Below, one piece after another: positions 1-5,200 of a DNA stretch of 6,380 nt. The notes under the pieces were generated by a model that saw only the letters and a program-made list of their open reading frames with translations, ran no database searches and was not told the DNA's origin. Every line of letters begins with the position of its first letter. Position 1 is the first letter of the stretch. Source of the DNA: Chloroflexota bacterium (GTDB taxonomy: Bacteria > Chloroflexota > Limnocylindria > Limnocylindrales > CSP1-4). The position numbers and the translations under genes were made by a program. Where the stretch lies: NCBI GenBank assembly GCA_025355255.1, contig JANYAA010000457.1, forward strand, positions 1 to 6,380, written 5' to 3'.

Positions 1-2
1 CG

Positions 3-185
3 CCGGGAGCTACCCGCACCGTCAACGTGGTGATTGGCCTGCTGACCGCCGAGTTCGCGGAGATCAAGAGCGGCCTTGCTGCCGGCACCGAGGTTGTGAC
101 CGGCACGGTGTCCGCCAAGGACCTCGTGCAGACCTTTCCCACCGGCCCGGGCGGCGCCACCGCGGCCCCCACCGCCAAGCCGTAA
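3..185 (+). CDS. C-terminal end of an HlyD/MacA-type membrane-fusion (periplasmic adaptor) protein, partial
   Basis: The gene enters from the left edge and the frame ends at a TAA at 183-185, leaving 60 visible residues. They begin PGATRTVNVVIGLLTAEFAE and continue with EIKSGLAAGTEVVTG. This is the usual end of HlyD/MacA adaptors: a V-x-V-G-L strand, then an E-I-x-x-G-L-x-x-G-x-x-V-V turn in the membrane-proximal beta domain. The tail is rich in Gly, Ala, Pro and Thr and looks unstructured. Adaptors of this family link an inner-membrane exporter to the outside of the cell or to an outer-membrane channel. A MacB-type permease starts 46 bases downstream on the same strand, the expected partner, so the two probably share a transcript. 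The family call rests on a short C-terminal piece plus this context; the substrate cannot be told. Confidence 0.75.
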   Translation, partial: PGATRTVNVVIGLLTAEFAEIKSGLAAGTEVVTGTVSAKDLVQTFPTGPGGATAAPTAKP

Positions 186-216
186 CGCTGTGACGCCTCC
201 TCGCGCCGACCCCGAC

Positions 217-220
217 AGGA
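217..220 (+). promoter_or_regulatory. Ribosome binding site favouring the ATG at 232
   Basis: AGGA lies 11 bases before the ATG at 232. The upstream in-frame GTG at 190 follows the adaptor stop by only four bases and has no purine-rich site before it, since the preceding bases are the adaptor's Ala-Lys-Pro codons. This, together with the family's usual N-terminus, favours 232. Confidence 0.45.
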
Positions 221-231
221 GCATCGGGCTG

Positions 232-1425
232 ATGTGGCTGGAGCTGTTTCCACTGGCGCTCTCCCGGCTGGCGGCCGCGCGACTGCGGGCGCTGCTCACG
301 ATGCTGGGCGTGATCATCGGCGTGGGCGCAATCGTGGCGCTGGTGTCCGTGGCGCAGGGCGCCACATCCGGGATCACCAGCCTGATCGAGGGCCTGGGCA
401 CCAACCTCATCAGCATCAGCCCCGGCGCCAACCGGTTTGGCTTTGTCCGGGGCGCCGCCGGCAGCGCCAACACGCTGACCCTGGCCGATACCGACGCGGT
501 TGCCGCGCTGGAGGGCGTGGACCAGGTTGCGCCGACGGTGGGCACCGTTGCGGTGGTGGTGTCGGGCAGCCACAACACCACCACGTCCATCTCCGGCGTC
601 ACGCCCGCGTTCCAGAAGGTGCGCGCCTATGACATCTGGCGCGGCTCGTTCATCAGCGAGGCGGAGGATCGCGCCGGTCTCCGCGTGGCCGTGGTCGGCT
701 CCGCCACCGCCGACGCGCTCAAGCTTGACCTCAACGCCGTCGGCTCGCAGATCCTCGTGGGCGGCGTCCCGTTCCGCGTGGTTGGGGTGCTGCAGCCCAA
801 GGGCATCCTCGACGACCAGGTGATGATCCCGCTCTCGGCCATGCGCAACTACTTCGTGGCGGGCGACTACGTCCAGTCCATCTCGGTCAGCGCGCTCCAC
901 CCGGACACCATCCCCCTGACCAAGGTGCGGATCTCCAACCTCTTGCGCGCCCGCCACGGGATCGCCACCGGGGTCGAGAGCGACTTCACCGTCGTGGACC
1001 AGGCGCAGCTGCTCTCCGCCTTCGGCACGATCACGGGCTTCCTCTCGCTGCTGCTGGCGGGGATCGCGTCAATCTCGCTCCTCGTGGGCGGGATCGGGAT
1101 CATGAACATCATGCTGGTCTCGGTCCGCGAGCGGACGCGCGAGATCGGCATCCGCAAGGCCGTGGGCGCCCGGGAGCGCGACATCCTGCTCCAGTTCCTC
1201 ATCGAGGCGCTGGTGCTCTCGCTGGCGGGTGGCCTCTTCGGCATCGTGTTTGGAGTTGGAGCGTCGGCCGCCATCGGGGCCATCGCCGGCTGGGGTCTCC
1301 ACGTGAGCACCCAGACCGTGGTGCTGGCCGTGGTGTTCTCAATTGCCATCGGCGTGGTGTTTGGTGTCTGGCCAGCCCGCCAGGCTGCCAAACTGGACCC
1401 CATCGAGGCGCTGCGATACCAATAG
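232..1425 (+). CDS. MacB-type ABC transporter permease (FtsX-like permease with MacB extracytoplasmic domain)
   Basis: This 397-residue membrane protein has the length and layout of stand-alone MacB-family permeases, without a fused ATPase. A short cytoplasmic N-terminus leads into transmembrane helix 1 (about residues 21-43, LLTMLGVIIGVGAIVALVSV). An extracytoplasmic MacB_PCD-like domain runs to about residue 260. The FtsX-like core follows, with three more hydrophobic segments (about 266-297, 320-350 and 361-380). Between segments 2 and 3 is the family's cytoplasmic signature, MNIMLVSVRERTREIGIRKA (from residue 291), which contacts the ATPase. The end, PARQAAKLDPIEALRYQ, is also typical. 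Such permeases act with a separate ATPase and an HlyD/MacA adaptor in mechanotransmission-type export of peptides, lipids, antibiotics or other molecules; the adaptor lies directly upstream. I chose the ATG at 232; a GTG at 190 would add 14 polar residues. The substrate is unknown. Confidence 0.93.
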   Translation: MWLELFPLALSRLAAARLRALLTMLGVIIGVGAIVALVSVAQGATSGITSLIEGLGTNLISISPGANRFGFVRGAAGSANTLTLADTDAVAALEGVDQVAPTVGTVAVVVSGSHNTTTSISGVTPAFQKVRAYDIWRGSFISEAEDRAGLRVAVVGSATADALKLDLNAVGSQILVGGVPFRVVGVLQPKGILDDQVMIPLSAMRNYFVAGDYVQSISVSALHPDTIPLTKVRISNLLRARHGIATGVESDFTVVDQAQLLSAFGTITGFLSLLLAGIASISLLVGGIGIMNIMLVSVRERTREIGIRKAVGARERDILLQFLIEALVLSLAGGLFGIVFGVGASAAIGAIAGWGLHVSTQTVVLAVVFSIAIGVVFGVWPARQAAKLDPIEALRYQ

Positions 1426-1458
1426 GGGATCAGCGCCCGTCGCAGTACAGGCTTAACT

Positions 1459-1463
1459 GGAGG
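1459..1463 (+). promoter_or_regulatory. Ribosome binding site for the iolG-like gene
   Basis: GGAGG is followed by an 8-base spacer and the ATG at 1472, an almost ideal arrangement that fixes the start. No clear promoter is visible in the 46 bases after the permease stop, so the gene may be read from the upstream transcript or from a promoter inside the permease gene. Confidence 0.8.
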
Positions 1464-1471
1464 CAGCACAC

Positions 1472-2470
1472 ATGCTTCGCGTCGCACTGTTTGGGGCCGG
1501 CCGCATTGGCCAGGTCCACGCCCGATCCATCGTCGAGAGCGGCGAGGCCGAGCTCGCCTGGGTCTGCGACCCGATTGAGGAGGCCGCGAGCACCCTCGCC
1601 GGCAAGTACGGCGCCAAGTGGAGCCCGGCCCCGGGGGACGCCATCGACGACAAGAGCGTTGACGCCGTCCTGATCGCCTCCGCCACGTCTACCCACACCG
1701 ACCTCATGCGCGATGCCGTGCTGGCCGGCAAGAAGGTGCTGTGCGAGAAGCCGATCGATCTGGACATGGCCAAGATCGACGCGACGTGGGAGGCCATCAA
1801 GGGCTCGGCGCCGTTCGTCATGCTCGGGTTCAACCGCCGCTTTGACCCCTCCTTCCGCGAGGTCAACGCGCGCGTCAAGGCCGGCGACATCGGCAGGCTG
1901 CGCGCGCTCCGCGTCACCTCGCGCGACCCGCAGGGCCCGCCTGCCGCGTACCTTGCCGTCTCGGGCGGCATGTTCCGCGACATGACCATCCACGACTTCG
2001 ACATGGCCCGCTACTTCCTGGGCCAGGTCACCGAGGTCAGCGCCGTCGCGTCGCACAACAACGATCCCGTGTTCATGGGCGCCAACGATCACGCCCAAGC
2101 GATGCTCACGCTCAAGAGCGCCGATGGCGTCCTGTGCACCATCGTCAACAGCCGCACCTGTGCCTACGGGTATGACCAGCGTCTCGAGGCGTTTGGCGAC
2201 CTGGGCTCGCTTGAGGCCGGCAACATGACGGCCACCACGGTGCGCGCCTCCAACGCCAAGGAGACCGAGGCCGCCGGCCCCGTGCTCAACTTCTTCCTTC
2301 AGCGGTACATGCCGGCCTACAAGGCCGAGTTCGCCGAGTTCGTCGCGGCCATCAAGGAGGACCGCGAGCCGGTGGTGGGCTTTGCCGACGGTCGCGCGGC
2401 GCTGGTGCTGGCCGAGGCTGCGATCGAGTCCGTCGCAACGGGCAAGGTGGTCACGGTCACGCGCGGCTGA
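1472..2470 (+). CDS. iolG: Gfo/Idh/MocA oxidoreductase, probable inositol 2-dehydrogenase
   Basis: The 332-residue protein has the standard length and fold of the family. The N-terminus is an NAD(P)-binding Rossmann domain with the dinucleotide loop GAGRIGQVHA (residues 8-17). The family's catalytic Lys lies in E92-K93-P94. The substrate domain contains GFNRRFDPSF and GGMFRDMTIHDFDMARYFLG, where Asp170 and His174 have the D-x-x-x-H spacing of the Asp/His pair in characterised inositol dehydrogenases. These enzymes oxidise myo-inositol to scyllo-inosose in the cytoplasm with NAD as acceptor, the first step of inositol catabolism; relatives use other cyclitols or sugars. No other iol gene (iolB, C, D or E) is in the window, and the upstream neighbour is an unrelated exporter. 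The family is near certain. The exact substrate is inferred from motif resemblance only; D-chiro-inositol, scyllo-inositol or a sugar is possible. Confidence 0.82.
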   Translation: MLRVALFGAGRIGQVHARSIVESGEAELAWVCDPIEEAASTLAGKYGAKWSPAPGDAIDDKSVDAVLIASATSTHTDLMRDAVLAGKKVLCEKPIDLDMAKIDATWEAIKGSAPFVMLGFNRRFDPSFREVNARVKAGDIGRLRALRVTSRDPQGPPAAYLAVSGGMFRDMTIHDFDMARYFLGQVTEVSAVASHNNDPVFMGANDHAQAMLTLKSADGVLCTIVNSRTCAYGYDQRLEAFGDLGSLEAGNMTATTVRASNAKETEAAGPVLNFFLQRYMPAYKAEFAEFVAAIKEDREPVVGFADGRAALVLAEAAIESVATGKVVTVTRG

Positions 2471-2647
2471 CGCCGGCGACCCGCCCCTGCCGGTTGGGGC
2501 GCCCACTGCGCCCTGATGCACCCCTGACTCAGGCCGCCCCTCGTCATGCACCGTTCGGTGGCCGAAGCCGACACTCGAGGCTCGAGCCCCGCGCGGCGCC
2601 CGTCGCCCTGAGTCATGAGCGGTTCACGGGGTGCGTTGGACCGCTCG

Positions 2648-2669
2648 GGTGGTGCCAGTTGGCACCACC
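2648..2669. repeat. Perfect 10-base inverted repeat, possible operator
   Basis: The arms GGTGGTGCCA (2648-2657) and TGGCACCACC (2660-2669) are exact reverse complements separated by only GT. The two-base spacer suits a dimeric protein binding site on duplex DNA better than an RNA hairpin, although a 9-base-pair stem with a four-base loop could also form. No T-rich tract follows, so a classical terminator for the upstream gene is less likely. The right arm overlaps a TTGGCA at 2659-2664 that could serve as a -35 element. It probably binds a transcription factor, which I cannot name. Confidence 0.5.
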
Positions 2670-2689
2670 ACGGCCATCGCCAGTACTTT
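2659..2689 (+). promoter_or_regulatory. Tentative sigma-70-like promoter for the SPFH gene
   Basis: TTGGCA (2659-2664, five of six matches to TTGACA) is followed by TACTTT (2684-2689), which keeps the key T-A----T bases of a -10 box. The spacer is 19 bases, longer than the optimum of 17, so this is a weak call. Its -35 lies inside the perfect palindrome, an arrangement expected for repression. The transcript would carry a leader of about 135 bases. Confidence 0.25.
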
Positions 2690-2818
2690 CAGGGCATAGG
2701 CCGGTAGGCCGATCGTGAGGTCTGATGTCGACACGGGCGCCGCGGCGCGGACGTCCGGTCGGCAACCTCGCGGAGACGCGTGCGGCCGCGGCTGTCCCTG
2801 AAGCGACCGTGCTCCAAG

Positions 2819-2823
2819 AGGGG
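2819..2823 (+). promoter_or_regulatory. Ribosome binding site that sets the SPFH start
   Basis: AGGGG, within AGAGGGG, sits seven bases before the ATG at 2831. The frame stays open upstream to a GTG at 2780, but that codon has no comparable site and the extra 17 residues are Arg/Lys-rich and unlike the family. The ATG gives MPFVKAGPNEFLLVGRRGAL, a typical SPFH N-terminus. Confidence 0.65.
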
Positions 2824-2830
2824 TCTCGAC

Positions 2831-3085
2831 ATGCCGTTTGTGAAGGCGGGGCCGAACGAGTTCCTGCTGGTTGGCCGACGAGGCGCGCTTGAGAATCGGG
2901 GATCGGCCGTGCAGCTGTTCCTGCGGCCGGGCACGATCTGGGTGCTTGTGCCGGGCACAAAGCAGGAAGCGACGTTCGAGTTCACACAAGAGACGAAGGA
3001 CGGCATCCCGCTCCGCTTCAAGGGCATCGTGATCTACCGGATCACGGACCCGGTTGCGGCGGCGCACCAGTACTCCTTCGACTAG
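2831..3085 (+). pseudogene. N-terminal fragment of an SPFH/Band 7 (flotillin-like) protein, ended by an in-frame TAG
   Basis: The 84 residues MPFVKAGPNEFLLVGRRGAL to ITDPVAAAHQYSFD form the first half of an SPFH (stomatin/prohibitin/flotillin/HflK) domain. They include the typical V-P-G-T-K-Q-E-x-x-F-E-F-T-Q-E-T-K-D-G-I-P-L-R-F-K-G strands and the Y-R-I-T-D-P-V motif. The frame then meets TAG at 3083-3085 in mid-domain. With no frame change, the next codons encode GKGVTQVTDFIRHICLGELR, the expected second half. The intact gene would thus be 2831-3961, 375 sense codons plus the TAG. No N-terminal membrane anchor is visible, so the protein would be cytoplasmic or peripheral. SPFH proteins form large rings or scaffolds, often at membranes. 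The stop could be a true nonsense mutation, a base error in the assembly, or a read-through site; I favour the first two. Confidence 0.8.
3083..3085 (+). other. In-frame amber codon splitting the SPFH gene
   Basis: TAG falls between the codons for YSFD and GKGVTQ. Both flanks are in the same frame and both are recognisable SPFH sequence, so only this codon breaks the gene. One base change would restore Tyr, Gln, Lys, Glu, Ser, Leu or Trp. The site corresponds to a short loop between a beta strand and a helix in the domain. Confidence 0.85.
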
Positions 3086-3094
3086 GGCAAAGGC

Positions 3095-3961
3095 GTGACC
3101 CAGGTCACCGACTTCATCCGCCACATCTGCCTGGGCGAGCTGCGCCACGCGGTCTCGCACATGACCATGGCCGAGTGCATCGAGCAGCGGAAGACGACCC
3201 TCACGGGCGTGGTCGCCGCGGCGATGCAGCAGACGATCGCCGCCGGCGAGAACGGAGCGAGCAGCTGGGGCATCGACGTCGAGGTTGCCCAAGTCGCGCA
3301 GGTCTTCATCGTTGACGGCACGCTGCGGGCCCAGCTTGAGGCGGAGGTCCGCAACGAGATCAAGGTCAAGAGCGACCAGTCCGGCATCCGCTCCCAGGAG
3401 GAGATCCGCCTCACGGAGATGGCGTCTGAGGGCCGGGTCCTCGACCAGGAGCTGGCCGCCAGCAAGGCCGAGTACCTGCGCGAGCAGGAGCGCCATGCCG
3501 CGCAGATGGCGTCCGAGTCGCACGCCCTCGACCAGCAGCTCGTCAGCGACAAAGCCGCGATCATCCGCGATCAGGAGCGCCTCGGCGCGCAACTTGCGGC
3601 TGAACAGGATCGGCTGGCCAGCGAGGTTCCCGTTCGGCTGCTCAAGATCGAGAAGGAGAGCGCCGTTGCGCGCGAGGAGCTCGAGCTGCAGCGGCTGCAG
3701 CTGCAGGTGCGCGAGCTCGCTATCGAGGGCGATCTGATCCTTGAGCGGGCCAGGCACGAGCTTCGCCGCGAGATGCTCCCGCTAGAGCAGGCGCCACAGA
3801 TCGTCGACTCGGCGGCGAAGATCCTCCACGGGACCAACCTCTCGGTCTACGGCGACGGCACCGAGGTGCTTGGCCAGCTGACCCCGATGTTTGAGTTGCT
3901 CACCCGGTCCGTGCGGCAGGCGACGCGGCCGGAAGCGGTGGTCCAGGCGGGCGCGGAGTAG
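3095..3961 (+). pseudogene. C-terminal part of the same SPFH/Band 7 protein, with long coiled coil
   Basis: Read from the GTG at 3095, this is 288 residues. It starts with the rest of the SPFH domain (VTDFIRHICLGELRHAVSHM, then E-C-I-E-Q-R-K-T-T-L-T-G and VEVAQVAQVFIVDGTLRAQL). From about residue 84 to 225 it is a charged Ala/Glu/Arg/Gln-rich coiled coil, with a 29-residue unit repeated in tandem at residues 109-137 and 138-166. The end, LPLEQAPQIVDSAAKILHGT and then NLSVYGDGTEVLGQLTPMFE, resembles the flotillin-like C-terminal segment that governs assembly. The GTG has no usable ribosome binding site; ATG at 3161 is a later option, but either start would lack half the domain. I therefore read it as the second part of a broken or read-through gene. 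The low rate of apparent decay here suggests the stop is recent or not real. Confidence 0.8.
3419..3592 (+). repeat. Tandem 87-base (29-residue) repeat in the SPFH coiled coil
   Basis: Two adjacent 29-residue units both begin MASE, share LDQ-x-L, then K-A, and end R-x-Q-E-R-x-x-A-Q. I count 16 identical residues of 29, and the ATG codons at 3419 and 3506 are exactly 87 bases apart. A degraded third start (LAAEQDRL) follows at 3593. The unit looks like an internal duplication that lengthens the coiled coil. Confidence 0.7.
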
Positions 3962-3989
3962 CGGAGGGCGCGTCGGCCAAGACGGGGCC

Positions 3990-4022
3990 CGTTGGGGCTG
4001 ATCGAGTCGACCAGCCCCAACG
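3990..4022. terminator. Stem-loop between convergent genes, probable bidirectional terminator
   Basis: The 11-base arms CGTTGGGGCTG (3990-4000) and CAGCCCCAACG (4012-4022) are perfect reverse complements around an 11-base loop; TCG/CGA inside the loop can extend the stem after one mismatch. It lies 28 bases after the SPFH stop and 10 bases past the stop of the minus-strand YCII gene, exactly where transcription from both sides should end. Neither side has a T-rich tract, as is common in G+C-rich bacteria. Confidence 0.75.
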
Positions 4023-4032
4023 CGCCTGAGCC

Positions 4033-4347
4033 CTACATCGCGTCGAAGGTCTCGGTCACGAGGACAACCTGGCCGGTGGCCAGGACCGGGCAGCCCTTGG
4101 ACAGCTCCACCGCGTGGTCGAGGCTGTCCGCCTTGATGATCGAGTAGCCCGTCGGCGCCGACGTGGCGTCCATCACGGACCCGTCCGGCGAGATCGCCTT
4201 GGCGCGCGTGGTGGGGTTCCCGCCGTCAACGACGGCCGCGCCAAGCTGGCCAAACCAGGCGCCCCAGGCGGCCATGGTCTTCTCGGTCTCCTCGGCGCTG
4301 GTGGGCATGCCGCCTTCGCCGTGGTAGGTGAGCAGGTAGTTCGCCAT
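4033..4347 (-). CDS. YCII-related small protein
   Basis: The 104-residue protein starts MANYLLTYHGEGGMPTSAEE and ends with VLATGQVVLVTETFDAM. It matches the pattern of the YCII/DGPF family: a first beta strand M-x-x-Y-L-L-x-Y, a helix with M-x-x-W-x-x-W-F-x-x-L-G, then V-V-D-G-G-x-P and the P-x-G-Y-S-I-I-x-A-x-S-L-D-x-A-x-x-L-x-x-G-C-P segment. The fold is a small ferredoxin-like dimer. Few members have a known activity; some are linked to ring cleavage or dehalogenation, others sit beside ECF sigma factors, but none is visible here. The start at 4347 is fixed by GGAGGT eight bases upstream and by the family N-terminus; the frame stays open further, to 4413, without a site. The GlcG-type gene lies 168 bases upstream on the same strand, far enough for a separate promoter. 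The function is unknown. Confidence 0.85.
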   Translation of the reverse strand: MANYLLTYHGEGGMPTSAEETEKTMAAWGAWFGQLGAAVVDGGNPTTRAKAISPDGSVMDATSAPTGYSIIKADSLDHAVELSKGCPVLATGQVVLVTETFDAM

Positions 4348-4355
4348 GTCGATTG

Positions 4356-4361
4356 ACCTCC
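4356..4361 (-). promoter_or_regulatory. Ribosome binding site for the YCII-type gene
   Basis: On the minus strand GGAGGT is followed by an eight-base spacer and the ATG at 4347-4345. It is a near-perfect Shine-Dalgarno sequence and rules out the longer open frame that extends to 4413. Confidence 0.8.
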
Positions 4362-4515
4362 ATCGGCGGAGTGCGCCGTCCTTGTGACACGGCGCCCGTG
4401 GCCGCGTCTCCACACCAGCGACGAACCGCGCGCGCCGGAATCGACACTTGCGCAGTGCCGATGTTCAGGGCTGGCCGACGCCGCCCCTCGATCGCGCCGC
4501 GGGCCGCTGCAGCAG

Positions 4516-5004
4516 TTAGCCGCGGTTGAACCGAGCGACGCCTGCGTCGACCGCCCGCTGGTCCTGCGGGTTGTCGCCGCCGGACACCCCGACGGCCCCA
4601 ACGAGCACGCCATCTCGCTCAAGCGGCATGCCGCCCGAGAAGAGGATCATCCGGCCTCCGGCGACGGAGTCATAGCCGTAGAAGTCCGTCCCGGGCTGGG
4701 TGATCGGTCCGAGATCACGCGACGGCATGCGGTTGGCGAGCGCGGTGAACGCCTTGTCCTGCGCGAGCCTGATGCCCACGAGGTCGGCGCCGTCCATCCG
4801 CTCAAACGCCACCAGCTGGTCGCCGGAATCCACGACCGCGCAGCTCATCGCCACGCCGAGGGCCCGTGCTTGCGCCTGGACGGCCGCGATGATCTCGCGG
4901 GCAGCCGCCAGCGTCAGACCCGCCGCCTGTGATGCCGTGGGGCCGCGCCAGCTGTCCACGTTGTCCAGGCCCATGTCCCCCGTCTCGCCACGCTGTTGCG
5001 GCAT
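4516..5004 (-). CDS. GlcG/HbpS-family heme-binding-like protein (Haem_degrading domain)
   Basis: The 162-residue protein has a polar N-terminal stretch of about 25 residues, then the conserved domain of the GlcG/HbpS family. The domain opens with GLTLAAAREIIAAVQAQARA and MSCAVVDSGDQLVAFERMDG, continues with QDKAFTALANRMPSRDLG, and closes with GGMPLERDGVLVGAVGVSGG. Members fold into a compact alpha/beta domain that forms oligomers. Some bind or degrade heme (HbpS), while others accompany glycolate or propanediol operons with no proven role. No signal peptide is evident, so it is probably cytoplasmic. The ATG at 5004 is preferred because AAGGAGG lies just upstream with a short spacer; an in-frame ATG at 5019 has no good site. 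It diverges from the PotA-type gene, so the two share the 192-base control region, and it runs toward the YCII-type gene. Confidence 0.85.
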   Translation of the reverse strand: MPQQRGETGDMGLDNVDSWRGPTASQAAGLTLAAAREIIAAVQAQARALGVAMSCAVVDSGDQLVAFERMDGADLVGIRLAQDKAFTALANRMPSRDLGPITQPGTDFYGYDSVAGGRMILFSGGMPLERDGVLVGAVGVSGGDNPQDQRAVDAGVARFNRG

Positions 5005-5088
5005 CGTCTCCTCCTTCATCAGAGCGTGAGGATAGCGCCGCCACTTCTCGGGCTTCGGTGCCGGTGGCCGGGACACTAGAGCCGCTCG

Positions 5089-5117
5089 TTGACGCTTGCA
5101 AGCCGTGGCACTACTGT
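5089..5117 (+). promoter_or_regulatory. Sigma-70-like promoter for the PotA-type gene
   Basis: TTGACG (5089-5094, five of six matches to TTGACA) and TACTGT (5112-5117, with the key T-A----T bases) are separated by exactly 17 bases. Transcription would begin near 5124 and leave a leader of about 70 bases before the GTG at 5197. No equally good promoter is seen for the divergent minus-strand gene; a TATCCT read from 5034 to 5029 is a weak -10 candidate. Confidence 0.55.
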
Positions 5118-5185
5118 GCAGCGACGAGCGGCGCGTTGGTTCGCCCCCGTGCATCACCTTGGCGGCTGCAGGAGGTCCGATCCTC

Positions 5186-5200
5186 GTGAGGCGTCCGTGA
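5186..5200 (+). other. Possible four-codon minigene overlapping the PotA-type start
   Basis: The strong GGAGGT at 5171-5176 is 9 bases before a GTG at 5186, which opens GTG AGG CGT CCG TGA. Its TGA overlaps the GTG of the ATPase gene as GTGA (5197-5200), a typical translational-coupling junction. The same strong site is 20 bases from the ATPase GTG, too far to serve it directly. It may simply be chance. Confidence 0.25.

Larger units (their letters stand above)
2471..2830. other. 360-base intergenic region without a convincing gene
   Basis: No frame here gives a recognisable protein, and the short open frames lack a ribosome binding site and a sensible composition. The region does hold several symmetric elements. 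A possible weak hairpin follows the iolG-like stop: arms CGCCCC at 2482-2487 and GGGGCG at 2496-2501, loop of 8, no T tract. CTCGAG occurs twice in tandem at 2574-2586 with one base between. A perfect interrupted palindrome lies at 2648-2669. TAGGCCG is directly repeated at 2697-2703 and 2705-2711, and GCGCCGCGGCGC at 2737-2748 is self-complementary. This is the likely regulatory region of the downstream SPFH gene. Confidence 0.6.

Noticed and set aside
64..957. Minus-strand open frame of 297 residues opposite the adaptor and permease
   Set aside because: Its composition (Gly, His, Arg, Asp) is that of a complement-strand shadow, and the plus strand has a strongly recognisable protein.
1430..2551. 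Long open frame on the minus strand, 373 residues
   Set aside because: It lies opposite the clear iolG-like gene, has a low-complexity His/Gly/Arg/Asp-rich composition and no family features. It is an antisense artefact of high G+C.
2494..2718. Plus-strand open frame of 74 residues in the intergenic gap
   Set aside because: Pro/Arg/His-rich, no ribosome binding site, overlaps the palindrome and shows no resemblance to known proteins.
3083..3085. TAG as a pyrrolysine codon
   Set aside because: The SPFH family has no known pyrrolysine site, and no pyl genes are visible. A mutation or base error is simpler.
2624..3757. Long open frame on the minus strand, 377 residues
   Set aside because: It is antisense to the SPFH gene and its Leu/Asp/Arg-rich repeats mirror the coiled-coil codons. 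It has no ribosome binding site or recognisable domain.
4440..4460. Small symmetric element around CACTTGCGCAGTG between the YCII and GlcG genes
   Set aside because: The arms are only four bases long; not distinguishable from chance in this base composition.
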